23,975 nucleotides of DNA from JAAERC01 sp965602655. Its GTDB lineage: Bacteria; Zixibacteria; MSB-5A5; GN15; PGXB01. The notes beneath the pieces were generated by a model that worked only from the letters and a program-made list of their open reading frames with translations, was not told where the DNA came from and made no database searches. The translations under genes and the position numbers were made by a program. The stretch's first letter is position 1; each line of letters begins with the position of its first letter. This document shows positions 15,401-23,472 of this stretch, in pieces. The stretch covers positions 1-23,975 of the forward strand of contig CBFCZE010000033.1 in assembly GCA_965602655.1 (NCBI GenBank), in the 5' to 3' direction.

Positions 15401-16609
15401 TTAATACTTTTTTCCATTGCTGATTTTAAGAGTCAGCAATTTTTTTACCATCTTTTTGCCGGCCTTCTCATACTGTTTACGAAGATTTGGCTCAAGATTT
15501 TCAAACAATATTCCCAACTCCTGCCGGTAAACAGTATTGAAGGCATCACTTAGACCATTGTAAATTGGTTCCTGCCCGACCTGATTAAACCAATAAGCAA
15601 ATTCACCAAGCTTAGTATCGATTATTTCTTCAACCTGCGGGATGGCCTTTTCCCTTTTGGCCTGCTGAGTTTTTACATATTCACGAATATCTTCAAGATC
15701 AAATATAGTAACATTTGGATGGAAATTCTTATCAGCTTCCACATCGCGAGGGATAGCCATATCCACTATTATCAGACTTTTATCAGGATTATTCTTTGTA
15801 AATTTATCCAGTAAATTAACTGATATAATCGGTGAGGTCGATCCGGTGCATGTTATAACAACGTCCGATTCAACCAAAAAATCTTCAAGTCTGTCCAATC
15901 CAAATCCGGCGCCGCCGAATTTCTCGGCAAAGGTTATCGCTTTTTCTATGGTTCTATTGATAAAGACTAATTTCTCATAATTACCTTTGATTAAATTGGA
16001 TGCGGCCAGAGAAATCATCTGATTGATACCGACAAAGAGAATATTCGGTTTATTCAGATCGCCGGTTTTGCTTTTAAGTAACCCCACCGCCGCACTGCTT
16101 ATCGAGCATGATCCCTTGCCCATCTCTGTATCTGTTCGAACCAGTTTGCCGACCCGGAATGATTGGTGAAAGAGGCGATGAATTACTTTTCCGGTTGTCC
16201 GAACGGCACAGGCTGAACTGTACGCCTCCTTCAGTTGACCGAATATTTGGTTTTCCCCGAGAACCATCGAATCGATTCCAGTCGCCACCCGAAACTGATG
16301 ATCTGCCGCATGCTTATTAATCTTTATATAGAATTTGTCATTTAAATTTGAGATATCCTGTTTATTGAATTCCGAATAAAACTCTTTCACAATTTCGAAA
16401 GGCTCACGGTTTTTGAAAGCGACAAAATAAAATTCCACCCGATTGCAGGTTGATAAAATGGCCGATTCCCTGACATCTGATAACTTACCAAACATAGAAT
16501 TTGCCCGGGCCAGATCTTCTCTGGCTATCTGAAGCGACTCTCGTTCCTCCAGTCTACTGGTTTTGTGATTAATACCACAAACGATTAACTGCCAATTTAT
16601 AGATGCCAT
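15401..16609 (-). CDS. hemA: Glutamyl-tRNA reductase
   Basis: HemA reduces glutamyl-tRNA to glutamate-1-semialdehyde, the first committed step of C5 tetrapyrrole synthesis. The 402 residues include GINHKTS (12-18) and the catalytic Cys55 in STCNRVEFY (53-61), followed by GIDSMVLGENQIFGQLK, all typical. The NADPH-binding domain is recognisable, but its glycine-rich loop reads FVGINQMISLAASNL instead of the usual GAGEMG pattern, so the second glycine is replaced. The C-terminal dimerisation helix is present. It is 45 bp after the rhodanese flavoprotein and 14 bp before sirC. No clear Shine-Dalgarno site precedes the ATG. hemL, which would use its product, is not in the window. Confidence 0.95.
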   Translation of the reverse strand: MASINWQLIVCGINHKTSRLEERESLQIAREDLARANSMFGKLSDVRESAILSTCNRVEFYFVAFKNREPFEIVKEFYSEFNKQDISNLNDKFYIKINKHAADHQFRVATGIDSMVLGENQIFGQLKEAYSSACAVRTTGKVIHRLFHQSFRVGKLVRTDTEMGKGSCSISSAAVGLLKSKTGDLNKPNILFVGINQMISLAASNLIKGNYEKLVFINRTIEKAITFAEKFGGAGFGLDRLEDFLVESDVVITCTGSTSPIISVNLLDKFTKNNPDKSLIIVDMAIPRDVEADKNFHPNVTIFDLEDIREYVKTQQAKREKAIPQVEEIIDTKLGEFAYWFNQVGQEPIYNGLSDAFNTVYRQELGILFENLEPNLRKQYEKAGKKMVKKLLTLKISNGKKY

Positions 16610-16654
16610 AAAATACCAATCAGAGTAAAATGAGTAATTATTAACAACCGTGTA

Positions 16655-18352
16655 TTACAGTAATACCGCCTGCGTTCCGCCGCTGACGATAAACAGATTC
16701 TCAAAGCCGGCCTTTTTTAATATCACTGCCGCCTGGTATGACCGAGGCCCTCTACGGCAAAATATCCTAATCTTATGCTTGGGATTAAGTTCCCTGAGGC
16801 GCTCTTTAAGATCATTTAGTGGAATATGAATAATCTTGTGATTATTCCCATCAGTCACAAATGGCCATGGTATAGATTCGGTTTCCTCGGCTTCTCTTAC
16901 ATCCAGCCAGATTATATCGAGTTTTTTGGTTTTTCCCGGTCTAACAAAATTGAATCCGGACTTCTTAGCCTTAACCATCGCCGCCAAATGGTGAAGTGAA
17001 TCGACAGCTTCGGAATACGGCGGTGCGTAACCATGTTCAAAATCGAGCAAATCCTTAACCGTTGCTTTGTTCTGTAAGAAAGTTGAGAATGTATCAATCC
17101 TCCGATATACATTGCCGGTTCCAACCGCCTGAAGTCCCAGCAGGCGTTCAGTCTTCTTTTCATAAACCATCTTTAGAGTAAAGGTGCCTGCTTCGGGATA
17201 ATAATCAGGAATATCCGCAAAACTGCCAATAACCGTATCATATTTTAATCCGGCGATTTTGGCCGCATTTTCGGACAAACCGACGGCGCCGACGTTCAAA
17301 TCAAAAACTTTAACCAAAAAGGCACCCAGAACCCCCGGGAACTTGACATTATTTCCGGAAATATTTTCGGCAATCACCCGGCCATGACGATTGGCCAGAG
17401 AACCCATCGGCATATACACTTTTTCTTCGGTCAACTGATGAATATTCTCAACGCAATCACCGCCGGCAAAGATATCGGGGTCGGATGTTTGCATCATTTC
17501 ATTAACAGATATGCCGCCGGTGGCACCGATTTTTAATCCGCAATCTTCGGCAAGATTGATAACCGGCTGTACTCCCAGACAGAGGAAAACAAAATCGGTT
17601 GTATAGCTTTCACCATCGCTGGTTGTTATTTCCGGCTTATCGTCAATATCCAACTCAACGGATTTCACACTTTGGCCGGTTAACAGTTTAACACCCTTTC
17701 TCTTAATTTCCAATTCCACCAGATGAGCCATCTCGGGATCAAGAATATAAGGGAGCAGCTGGTTTTCTTTCTCGATTAATATCGCATCAATTCCCCACAT
17801 TGCAACAACCGCCTCAGCCATTTCACATCCGATAAATCCGCCGCCGATAATGGCAACCTTATCTATCTGACCCTGCTCAGCCATCTTGCGAAAATATATG
17901 GCATCCTCCGGACGGGTAAATGGTCTGATTATATCGCAGTCAGTTATCGGAAAGGGGGGAGGAGTTGGTGTGGCGCCCACCGCCAGCACCAATTTATCAT
18001 ACTTATGTTTTGATATTTCCCCGGATTCAAGCAATTTGACAGTGACTTCCTTTTTGTCGCGATCAATTCTAATAACCTCGGCGCCGGTAATAACGTCAAA
18101 ATCTTTTGATCTTTTGAAAAAATCGGCATCTCTTTTGACATCGTATGATGTCATGGTTAATTCGTCAAAACTACCGATATCTCCGGAGGCATAATATGGC
18201 AAACCGCAGGTGCCGTATGAAATATTATTCTCTTTTTGAAAAAGGGTAATATTCGCGTCAGGCATTCTCCGTGCCAGAGTCGCTCCGGTTTTCGGTCCGG
18301 CGGCAACTCCACCGATAATGATCACTTTTAATCTACCGTTTTTTTCAGCCAT
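16655..18352 (-). CDS. CoA-disulfide-reductase-like flavoprotein with C-terminal rhodanese domain
   Basis: This 565-residue two-domain enzyme has an N-terminal pyridine-nucleotide-disulfide oxidoreductase part (about 1-450), with FAD loop VIIIGGVAAGPKTGA (10-24), the single redox Cys C49 in SYGTCGLPYY, an NAD loop IIGGGFIGCEMAEA and the ATFAGGDC-type FAD segment (DIFAGGDC). The C-terminal rhodanese domain (about 470-565) carries C532 in FCRRGPRS, matching the CxxGxR(S) active-site loop. This layout is that of CoADR-rhodanese fusions (NAD(P)H-dependent polysulfide / CoA-persulfide reductases of the Npsr type). It is placed between dsrP and hemA, 45 bp before the latter, which suggests a role in persulfide or polysulfide handling during sulfur metabolism. 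An ATG at 18352 fits the family N-terminus; a TTG at 18385 lies inside a hairpin and is less likely. Confidence 0.85.
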   Translation of the reverse strand: MAEKNGRLKVIIIGGVAAGPKTGATLARRMPDANITLFQKENNISYGTCGLPYYASGDIGSFDELTMTSYDVKRDADFFKRSKDFDVITGAEVIRIDRDKKEVTVKLLESGEISKHKYDKLVLAVGATPTPPPFPITDCDIIRPFTRPEDAIYFRKMAEQGQIDKVAIIGGGFIGCEMAEAVVAMWGIDAILIEKENQLLPYILDPEMAHLVELEIKRKGVKLLTGQSVKSVELDIDDKPEITTSDGESYTTDFVFLCLGVQPVINLAEDCGLKIGATGGISVNEMMQTSDPDIFAGGDCVENIHQLTEEKVYMPMGSLANRHGRVIAENISGNNVKFPGVLGAFLVKVFDLNVGAVGLSENAAKIAGLKYDTVIGSFADIPDYYPEAGTFTLKMVYEKKTERLLGLQAVGTGNVYRRIDTFSTFLQNKATVKDLLDFEHGYAPPYSEAVDSLHHLAAMVKAKKSGFNFVRPGKTKKLDIIWLDVREAEETESIPWPFVTDGNNHKIIHIPLNDLKERLRELNPKHKIRIFCRRGPRSYQAAVILKKAGFENLFIVSGGTQAVLL

Positions 18353-18359
18353 AGATAAT

Positions 18360-18386
18360 TTTGGGGTTGTCAAAGACAACCCCAAA
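18360..18386 (-). other. Perfect intercistronic hairpin between dsrP and the rhodanese flavoprotein gene
   Basis: A 12-bp perfect inverted repeat (18360-18371 / 18375-18386; core GGGGTTGTC / GACAACCCC) has a loop of only 3 bases. It begins 27 bases beyond the dsrP stop and ends 7 bases before the ATG at 18352. Neither strand has a T run after it, so it is not a classic intrinsic terminator. It may stabilise the dsr mRNA 3' end, attenuate read-through or limit ribosome access to the next gene, which lacks a visible Shine-Dalgarno. Confidence 0.6.
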
Positions 18387-18413
18387 CCTATTTGAAGTTA
18401 GTATATTTTATTT

Positions 18414-19616
18414 TCAACCACCGCTTGAAGCAGTTATCTCCTTTTCCTCTGTCACCCGGACCGGTTTGGTCTCTCCTCGCACGGTGAAAATAATCTTATA
18501 AAGAAACGACATAACCAGAAGCCCGATACCCCAGACCATGATTGAAACCATAAACTCATTCAGGGTCGGCCAATAATCAACCACATCACCCATCTGAGTT
18601 GGCGTAAAACCGGCCACGATCATACCCAAACCTTTGTCAATCCAGATAGACATAAAAACGGCAATACATGCAAAACCGAGTATCACTTCTTTTTTGCGGA
18701 ACCTGGGTGTTAACAACAGGATCAATGAGACAATTGCCAGCGCCGACGAAAACCACATCCATGGTACCAGTGTATTGTGCCCGTGTAACCCGACAAAAAG
18801 GAATTCAAAATGATGAATATGTTCGGGCATCCCGCTGTAAAAGGTAGTAAATACTTCCATCAAAACCAGAAAAACGTTTATACACATTGCGTAGGTAGCA
18901 ATCACGGCGAGTTTTTGAATTGCCTCTTTCCCGGCATCAAAGCGTGCTATCTTTCTCATAAGGAAACAAATTAAAATTAAAAGCGCCGGACCGGCCGCAA
19001 AGGCCGAGGCCAAAAAGCGGGGCGCCAGAACGGCCGTCATCCAGAATGGACGCGCGGCCAAACCGGAATATAAAAACGCCGTTACCGTATGAATGCTTAT
19101 AGCCCAGGGAATCGAGATAATAATAAACGGTTTGATCCATTTTGGCGGGGCGATTCCCTTTTTCTCCGAACTGAGCGTCATATATCCAATAATTATATTC
19201 AGAAAAAGATAGCCGCTTAGTGACACCATATCCCAGAACATCGGTGAATTAAGTGTCGGATACAACATTACATTTTGTACCCGGAACGGTTGCCCCATAT
19301 CGACAACAATAAAGAGCATACACATAATGACCGATGGTATCGCCAGGAACTCACCCAAAATGGTGACCTTTGAAAATGCCTTAAAATTGTGCAAATAATA
19401 TGGCAGGACGACCATCACCGCCGAGGCCGCGACACCAACCAAAAACGTAAACTGGGCGATATAAAATCCCCATGATACATCACGGCTCAGACCGGTTACA
19501 GTCAAACCTTGATCCAACTGTCGGAGGTAGGCAATTGCTCCGGCGCCAACTAACAAAAGCACAAAAGCGATCCACCCCCAATATCTTTTATCACCAGTTA
19601 TTGCCTTTTCTAACAT
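18414..19616 (-). CDS. dsrP: DsrP, NrfD-family membrane subunit of DsrMKJOP
   Basis: This is a 400-residue polytopic membrane protein with about ten spans and no cofactor-binding motif, of the NrfD/PsrC family. It is the quinone-interacting membrane partner of the periplasmic DsrO and DsrJ. The N-terminal segment (about residues 1-48, with KRYWGWIAFVLLL) and the DMGQPFRVQNVMLYPTLNSPMFWD region (about 106-129) are as I expect for DsrP. It follows dsrO by 7 bp and GAGGT lies directly upstream of its start. It is the last gene of dsrMKJOP. A perfect hairpin without a T tract lies 28-54 bp after its stop. Confidence 0.93.
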   Translation of the reverse strand: MLEKAITGDKRYWGWIAFVLLLVGAGAIAYLRQLDQGLTVTGLSRDVSWGFYIAQFTFLVGVAASAVMVVLPYYLHNFKAFSKVTILGEFLAIPSVIMCMLFIVVDMGQPFRVQNVMLYPTLNSPMFWDMVSLSGYLFLNIIIGYMTLSSEKKGIAPPKWIKPFIIISIPWAISIHTVTAFLYSGLAARPFWMTAVLAPRFLASAFAAGPALLILICFLMRKIARFDAGKEAIQKLAVIATYAMCINVFLVLMEVFTTFYSGMPEHIHHFEFLFVGLHGHNTLVPWMWFSSALAIVSLILLLTPRFRKKEVILGFACIAVFMSIWIDKGLGMIVAGFTPTQMGDVVDYWPTLNEFMVSIMVWGIGLLVMSFLYKIIFTVRGETKPVRVTEEKEITASSGG

Positions 19617-19623
19617 AATTACC

Positions 19624-20391
19624 TCACACCAAGTAATAAATTTGAGGGTTAGTTCCCAGAATCGGTTTCCTGCGGATGGAATGTCGAGATTTTAATACCT
19701 CTCTGATTTCCGATTCGGGATCATTAATATTTCCAAAAATCAGTGCTTTTTCCGGACAGGTTTCAACGCAGGCAGGCAGAAGTCCGTCAGTCAAACGTTC
19801 GGCACAGAAATTACATTTTTCAACAACACCTTTAGCTCTGGTCGGATACTCCGAATTTATTTCATTGATAAAAGGACGCGGGTCACGAAAATTGAAACTG
19901 CGCGAGCCATAAGGACATCCGGCAACACAATACCGACACCCGATGCAGCGGTGCATATCCATCATAACAATACCGTCAGATTCCCGCTTCCAGGTAGATT
20001 TTGTGGGGCAAACCTTTACACACGGTGGGTCATCGCAATGATTGCAGAGTACCACCACTGGATTTTCTTTGGCTTCTTCTTCAAGTAAATCGTGATGTTG
20101 ATTGGGAAAGGCAGCTTCAAAGTCTTCTTTCCAAATCCACTTTATTTCGTCCTTTTTATTTCCAAAATCCGGGACGTTGTGAATTTTATGACAAATATTG
20201 GTGCACTCCCGGCATCCTTCATTCTGGCGGCATTTCTGCATATCGATAGCCATCGCCAGTCTCTTTACCGTTTTTGAACCTGTTTCAACAACCTGTTGTT
20301 CTTTGGCAGAGCTGCCGATTACCTTTTTTCCAAGAGCGGTAACGGTGGTTAATCCGGCAATAGTCAAAAATTTACGTCTGTCTATTCCCAT
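19624..20391 (-). CDS. dsrO: DsrO, Tat-exported ferredoxin subunit of DsrMKJOP
   Basis: This is a 255-residue periplasmic iron-sulfur protein. The N-terminus (MGIDRRKFLT, then a hydrophobic stretch AGLTTVTAL) is a twin-arginine signal. Four Cys groups follow: C54, C60, C63, C67; C116, C119, C124, C128; C149, C152, C155, C159; C193, C196, C208, C212. This matches the multi-[4Fe-4S] ferredoxin subunits that pair with NrfD-type proteins. DsrO relays electrons between DsrJ, DsrP and the quinone pool. An ATG at 20391 (spacing 7 from AGGAGG) is preferred over the preceding in-frame GTG at 20394; the ATG shares one base with the dsrJ stop. All expected cysteines are present. Confidence 0.94.
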   Translation of the reverse strand: MGIDRRKFLTIAGLTTVTALGKKVIGSSAKEQQVVETGSKTVKRLAMAIDMQKCRQNEGCRECTNICHKIHNVPDFGNKKDEIKWIWKEDFEAAFPNQHHDLLEEEAKENPVVVLCNHCDDPPCVKVCPTKSTWKRESDGIVMMDMHRCIGCRYCVAGCPYGSRSFNFRDPRPFINEINSEYPTRAKGVVEKCNFCAERLTDGLLPACVETCPEKALIFGNINDPESEIREVLKSRHSIRRKPILGTNPQIYYLV

Positions 20392-20789
20392 CACAACTCC
20401 TCCTTGGGCTCAACATGACAACTCCAGCAGTCTAATTCCGCCACCGCCATAAAATTATGGCATTTATCGCAGAACTCGGTTTTGTTGGCATGGCAGTCCA
20501 TACATGTGTTTGACAGGCTCATTTTATATTCTTGTCCTTCGGGCGAGATAAACTCGCGATTACCGTCTCGAACCACTGATTGTCTCCAATCATTTAACAG
20601 GTCCATATGTGACGCCCGCATATAATCGGTTGACATCACACAAATATCCTTACCAGGCGTATCCTTGGTCAGGATAACCGGATCGGGGAGATAATCAGCC
20701 TGTCCGGTGGCCTTACTGAACCAGAAAGGACTGGTAGCCAGAATCAGGAAGATTAATATTCCGAGAATTATTTTACCGGCATCATACAT
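20391..20789 (-). CDS. dsrJ: DsrJ, triheme cytochrome c of DsrMKJOP
   Basis: This 132-residue protein has an uncleaved or signal-anchor hydrophobic N-terminus (about residues 5-24) and a periplasmic domain with three CxxCH heme c sites: C96-H100, C107-H111 and C121-H125. C50 (KDICVMSTDYMR) corresponds to the Cys that in known DsrJ proteins can serve as an unusual distal heme ligand. The start at 20789 is supported by AAAGGAGG 9 bases upstream. A longer frame to 20837 would run back into dsrK with an atypical extension. The gene overlaps dsrK by 8 bases and shares one base with dsrO, so the whole set is translationally coupled. Confidence 0.94.
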   Translation of the reverse strand: MYDAGKIILGILIFLILATSPFWFSKATGQADYLPDPVILTKDTPGKDICVMSTDYMRASHMDLLNDWRQSVVRDGNREFISPEGQEYKMSLSNTCMDCHANKTEFCDKCHNFMAVAELDCWSCHVEPKEEL

Positions 20790-22422
20790 TTGCTTCTTCC
20801 TCCTTTCCTGGTGGTTCAGCGCCAACGAATGGTTCACCCCGCAAATCGGTTCGGTCTTTTTTCTCGCCCTTCATCACTAATGCATTGCCAACTAATTCAT
20901 GAACGGCACCGACGCTGACCTCTGGAACCCAGTATTCCATCAAGGGCGCCAGCGTTGCTTTATCAATAGCGCAAATACAGGTGAGAAGATTTACATCATG
21001 TTTATCATGCACATACTGAACAGCATTGGCACGGGGCATTCCGCCGCGCATACGCATTTCAAAATTCTCATCGGTGCCGATACCGGCACCACTTCCGCAG
21101 CAAAATGTCTGCTCTCTGATAGTGTTCTCCGGCATCTCGTAAAAATGATTGCAGGTGTTGTTTATTACATAGCGGGGTTCATCAAGAAGTCCCATCGCCC
21201 GCGCCGGATTGCATGAATCATGATAGGTAACGCGCCACTGGTCATTACGGCTTTTATCTAATTTGATCTTGTTGTGTTTAATAAGATCAGCCGTGAATTC
21301 ACAAATATGTACCATTTTGGTTGATTTGGCATTTTCAAATTTGGTTCCGGTAATAGGCGAAACCGGTTCTTCCAGAAAATCGGCCGGGCCGTTCATAGTG
21401 TCCATATACTGATGCAAAACCCGCCACATATGACCGCATTCGCCGCCGAGAATCCATTTGACACCAAGACGTTTGGCTTCGGCATATATTTTGCCGTTTA
21501 GCCTTTTCATCATTTCGGAGGAATGAAAGAGACCGAAATTGCCACCTTCTGAAGCGTAGGCGCTAAATGTATAATCAAGTCCTATTTCATGGAAGAGAGC
21601 CATGTAGCCAAGAAATCCATAGTAATGCGGGTCAGCGAAATAATCGGCCGATGGTACCACAAAAAGAATTTCGGCTCCCTTTTTATTAATTGGGGCATCA
21701 ACCCGAACGCCGGTGAGGTCTTCAAGATCGTCAATGGCAAAATCAACGCTGTCTTTGAATCCATGCGGTTGAACACCGAGATGGTTTCCGGTCCGGTGAC
21801 AGTTGGCGATCGGCGTCCCAATCCAGTCAATATTCAGGCCGACCAAATCAAGCAACTCACGCGCCATCATCGTGATTTCAGCGGTATCGATACCGTAGGG
21901 GCAAAAAACTGAGCAACGTCGACATTCGGTGCACTGGAAGAAATAGAAGAACCATTCCTTTAAGACATCAACTGTCAACTTTCTGCCGCCAGCCAGACTG
22001 CCCATAATTTTTCCGGCGGCAGTAAAATCATTGCGGTAAACCGATCGCAGAAGTTCGGCTCTGAGAACCGGCATATTTTTCGGGTCACCGGAACCGATAA
22101 AAAAGTGGCATTTGTCAGCGCAGGCCCCGCAGCGAACGCAGATATCCATAAAGATCTTGAATGAGCGGTATTTATCAAGCCGCTCCTTAAGGCCTTTAAA
22201 AATAATTTCCTGCCAGTTTTCCGGAAGCTTCCAATCTTCATCGGCGGGGCTCCAGATTCTTGGAAACGGCATTCCTACATATTCAGCGCTCTTGGGGACA
22301 ACCTGGTAATTCCAGCTGCCGCGCCTTTTCTCGAAATCAATTTTGGCGTCCGTCCAATCCTTTTTGCCGGGATTGAAATCAATCTGGACCAGTTTTTCCG
22401 GAGTTGGTGTTTTACTTGACAT
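20782..22422 (-). CDS. dsrK: DsrK, HdrD-like catalytic Fe-S subunit of DsrMKJOP
   Basis: DsrK is the cytoplasmic subunit that, by its relation to heterodisulfide reductase HdrD, is thought to reduce the DsrC trisulfide. The 546 residues carry two [4Fe-4S] sets, C95, C98, C101, C105 (CVRCGACADKC) and C164, C167, C170, C174 (CTECRRCSVFC). A CCG-type domain follows, with C404 (HDSCNPARAM), the paired C441-C442 (FCCGSGAGIG) and C482/C484 (TCIC), which in HdrB/HdrD proteins ligate a special catalytic cluster. The N-terminal 90 residues and an acidic tail are normal for DsrK. It begins 2 bp after dsrM, with GAAGGA upstream, and its end overlaps dsrJ by 8 bases. Confidence 0.96.
   Translation of the reverse strand: MSSKTPTPEKLVQIDFNPGKKDWTDAKIDFEKRRGSWNYQVVPKSAEYVGMPFPRIWSPADEDWKLPENWQEIIFKGLKERLDKYRSFKIFMDICVRCGACADKCHFFIGSGDPKNMPVLRAELLRSVYRNDFTAAGKIMGSLAGGRKLTVDVLKEWFFYFFQCTECRRCSVFCPYGIDTAEITMMARELLDLVGLNIDWIGTPIANCHRTGNHLGVQPHGFKDSVDFAIDDLEDLTGVRVDAPINKKGAEILFVVPSADYFADPHYYGFLGYMALFHEIGLDYTFSAYASEGGNFGLFHSSEMMKRLNGKIYAEAKRLGVKWILGGECGHMWRVLHQYMDTMNGPADFLEEPVSPITGTKFENAKSTKMVHICEFTADLIKHNKIKLDKSRNDQWRVTYHDSCNPARAMGLLDEPRYVINNTCNHFYEMPENTIREQTFCCGSGAGIGTDENFEMRMRGGMPRANAVQYVHDKHDVNLLTCICAIDKATLAPLMEYWVPEVSVGAVHELVGNALVMKGEKKDRTDLRGEPFVGAEPPGKEEEANV
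20799..20806 (-). promoter_or_regulatory. Strong Shine-Dalgarno AAAGGAGG of dsrJ inside dsrK
   Basis: AAAGGAGG on the minus strand lies within the last codons of dsrK and ends 9 bases before the dsrJ ATG at 20789. It settles the dsrJ start. Confidence 0.8.
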
Positions 22423-22424
22423 AT

Positions 22425-23417
22425 CTATTCCTTCTCCAATGGTAATCCAGCATCCCTCATAACATCCCGGAATTCATCCTCCCATTCTTCATAAGAATGG
22501 ATATCAACCGGATAATTCCAGGGGTTGACATGCCGTTTCATACGGTTATCATTTTTCATATTTCTTGTCGGGCTCATAAAGACACCCGCCATATGCATCA
22601 GCTTACTCATCGGGAAATAAATCAACAAGACAGATATCAAAAACAGATGAATAAAAAAGACCGCTCCAATACCCTCGGGTACAGTTGGACTAAAACCTAC
22701 TAATCCCATTGAGAGTTCCTTGACTTTCACAATATCAACCCGCAATGCTGTATAACGCATCAGTCCGCCGGTAATCACAATAGCCATAATCAAAAAGAGG
22801 GGGAAGTAGTCGGAAACCAGCGAGATATAATTAATCTGCGGAATAAGCGCCCGTCTTAAATACAGGTATGTAACAGATAACAGAGCCGCCACACCCGTCA
22901 TATAAAGTACCGGAACACCAATTTCCAATAGGCCGTCCAGACTTTGAACGTAGAGTATAAAGTTTGGAACCGGCTCGAAGAAAAACCTCAAATGCCTTAT
23001 AACAATAATAAGAAATGACCAATGGAACATCAGACCGGCCAGCCAAAGCCATTTGTTTTCGCCGTAAATAATCTTAGGACCATCTTTCAGGCTCATCTTT
23101 GTATTTCTAAACAGTGAGCGAAAGAATAAAATCTCCAGTGTCATCCGTCCAATTACCTCCAATGTAGTATGCGGACTTTCCAATCTGCTGCGTTTAATCC
23201 ATGGCAACGATTTCTGCTGACCGCAGGTGGTGGTAATTTTGAATGGTACCGGCGATTTGGCCCATTTGATTATCCTGTAAACAATGCCGAATATAAACGC
23301 CGTCGCAGCAATATACGGGATAACAGCGCCAAAGATAATATACATTTCAGCAGTTATCCCAATATAAGCCAGTGCTATTAGAATAATTACCGCAAAGAAG
23401 GAATACAGGGCTTTCAT
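22425..23417 (-). CDS. dsrM: DsrM, cytochrome b membrane subunit of DsrMKJOP
   Basis: This 330-residue NarI/HdrE-like protein has about five to six membrane spans. Candidate axial heme-b histidines are H132 and H142 (GLMFHWSFLIIVIRHLRF) and H257 and H275 (FFIHLFL and KLMHMAG). Two b hemes are expected in the family. DsrM carries electrons from or to menaquinone and partners DsrK. The start at 23417 has GGGAG about 11 bases upstream, a longer spacing than its neighbours. It lies 55 bp after the RsbRD-domain gene, and no convincing promoter was seen in that gap, so the operon may start with the upstream gene. Confidence 0.94.
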   Translation of the reverse strand: MKALYSFFAVIILIALAYIGITAEMYIIFGAVIPYIAATAFIFGIVYRIIKWAKSPVPFKITTTCGQQKSLPWIKRSRLESPHTTLEVIGRMTLEILFFRSLFRNTKMSLKDGPKIIYGENKWLWLAGLMFHWSFLIIVIRHLRFFFEPVPNFILYVQSLDGLLEIGVPVLYMTGVAALLSVTYLYLRRALIPQINYISLVSDYFPLFLIMAIVITGGLMRYTALRVDIVKVKELSMGLVGFSPTVPEGIGAVFFIHLFLISVLLIYFPMSKLMHMAGVFMSPTRNMKNDNRMKRHVNPWNYPVDIHSYEEWEDEFRDVMRDAGLPLEKE

Positions 23418-23472
23418 CTAATTGTTGACTCCCTTCTTAATATAGTTAATTAATGTTTCCAATATGTTATTC

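Noticed and set aside
18360..18386. Reading the dsrP-distal hairpin as an ordinary intrinsic terminator
   Set aside because: No T run follows the stem on either strand, and co-directional genes follow within a few bases.
20790..20837. N-terminal extension of dsrJ by 16 residues
   Set aside because: It would run back into dsrK and places the membrane anchor oddly; the ATG at 20789 has a very strong Shine-Dalgarno.
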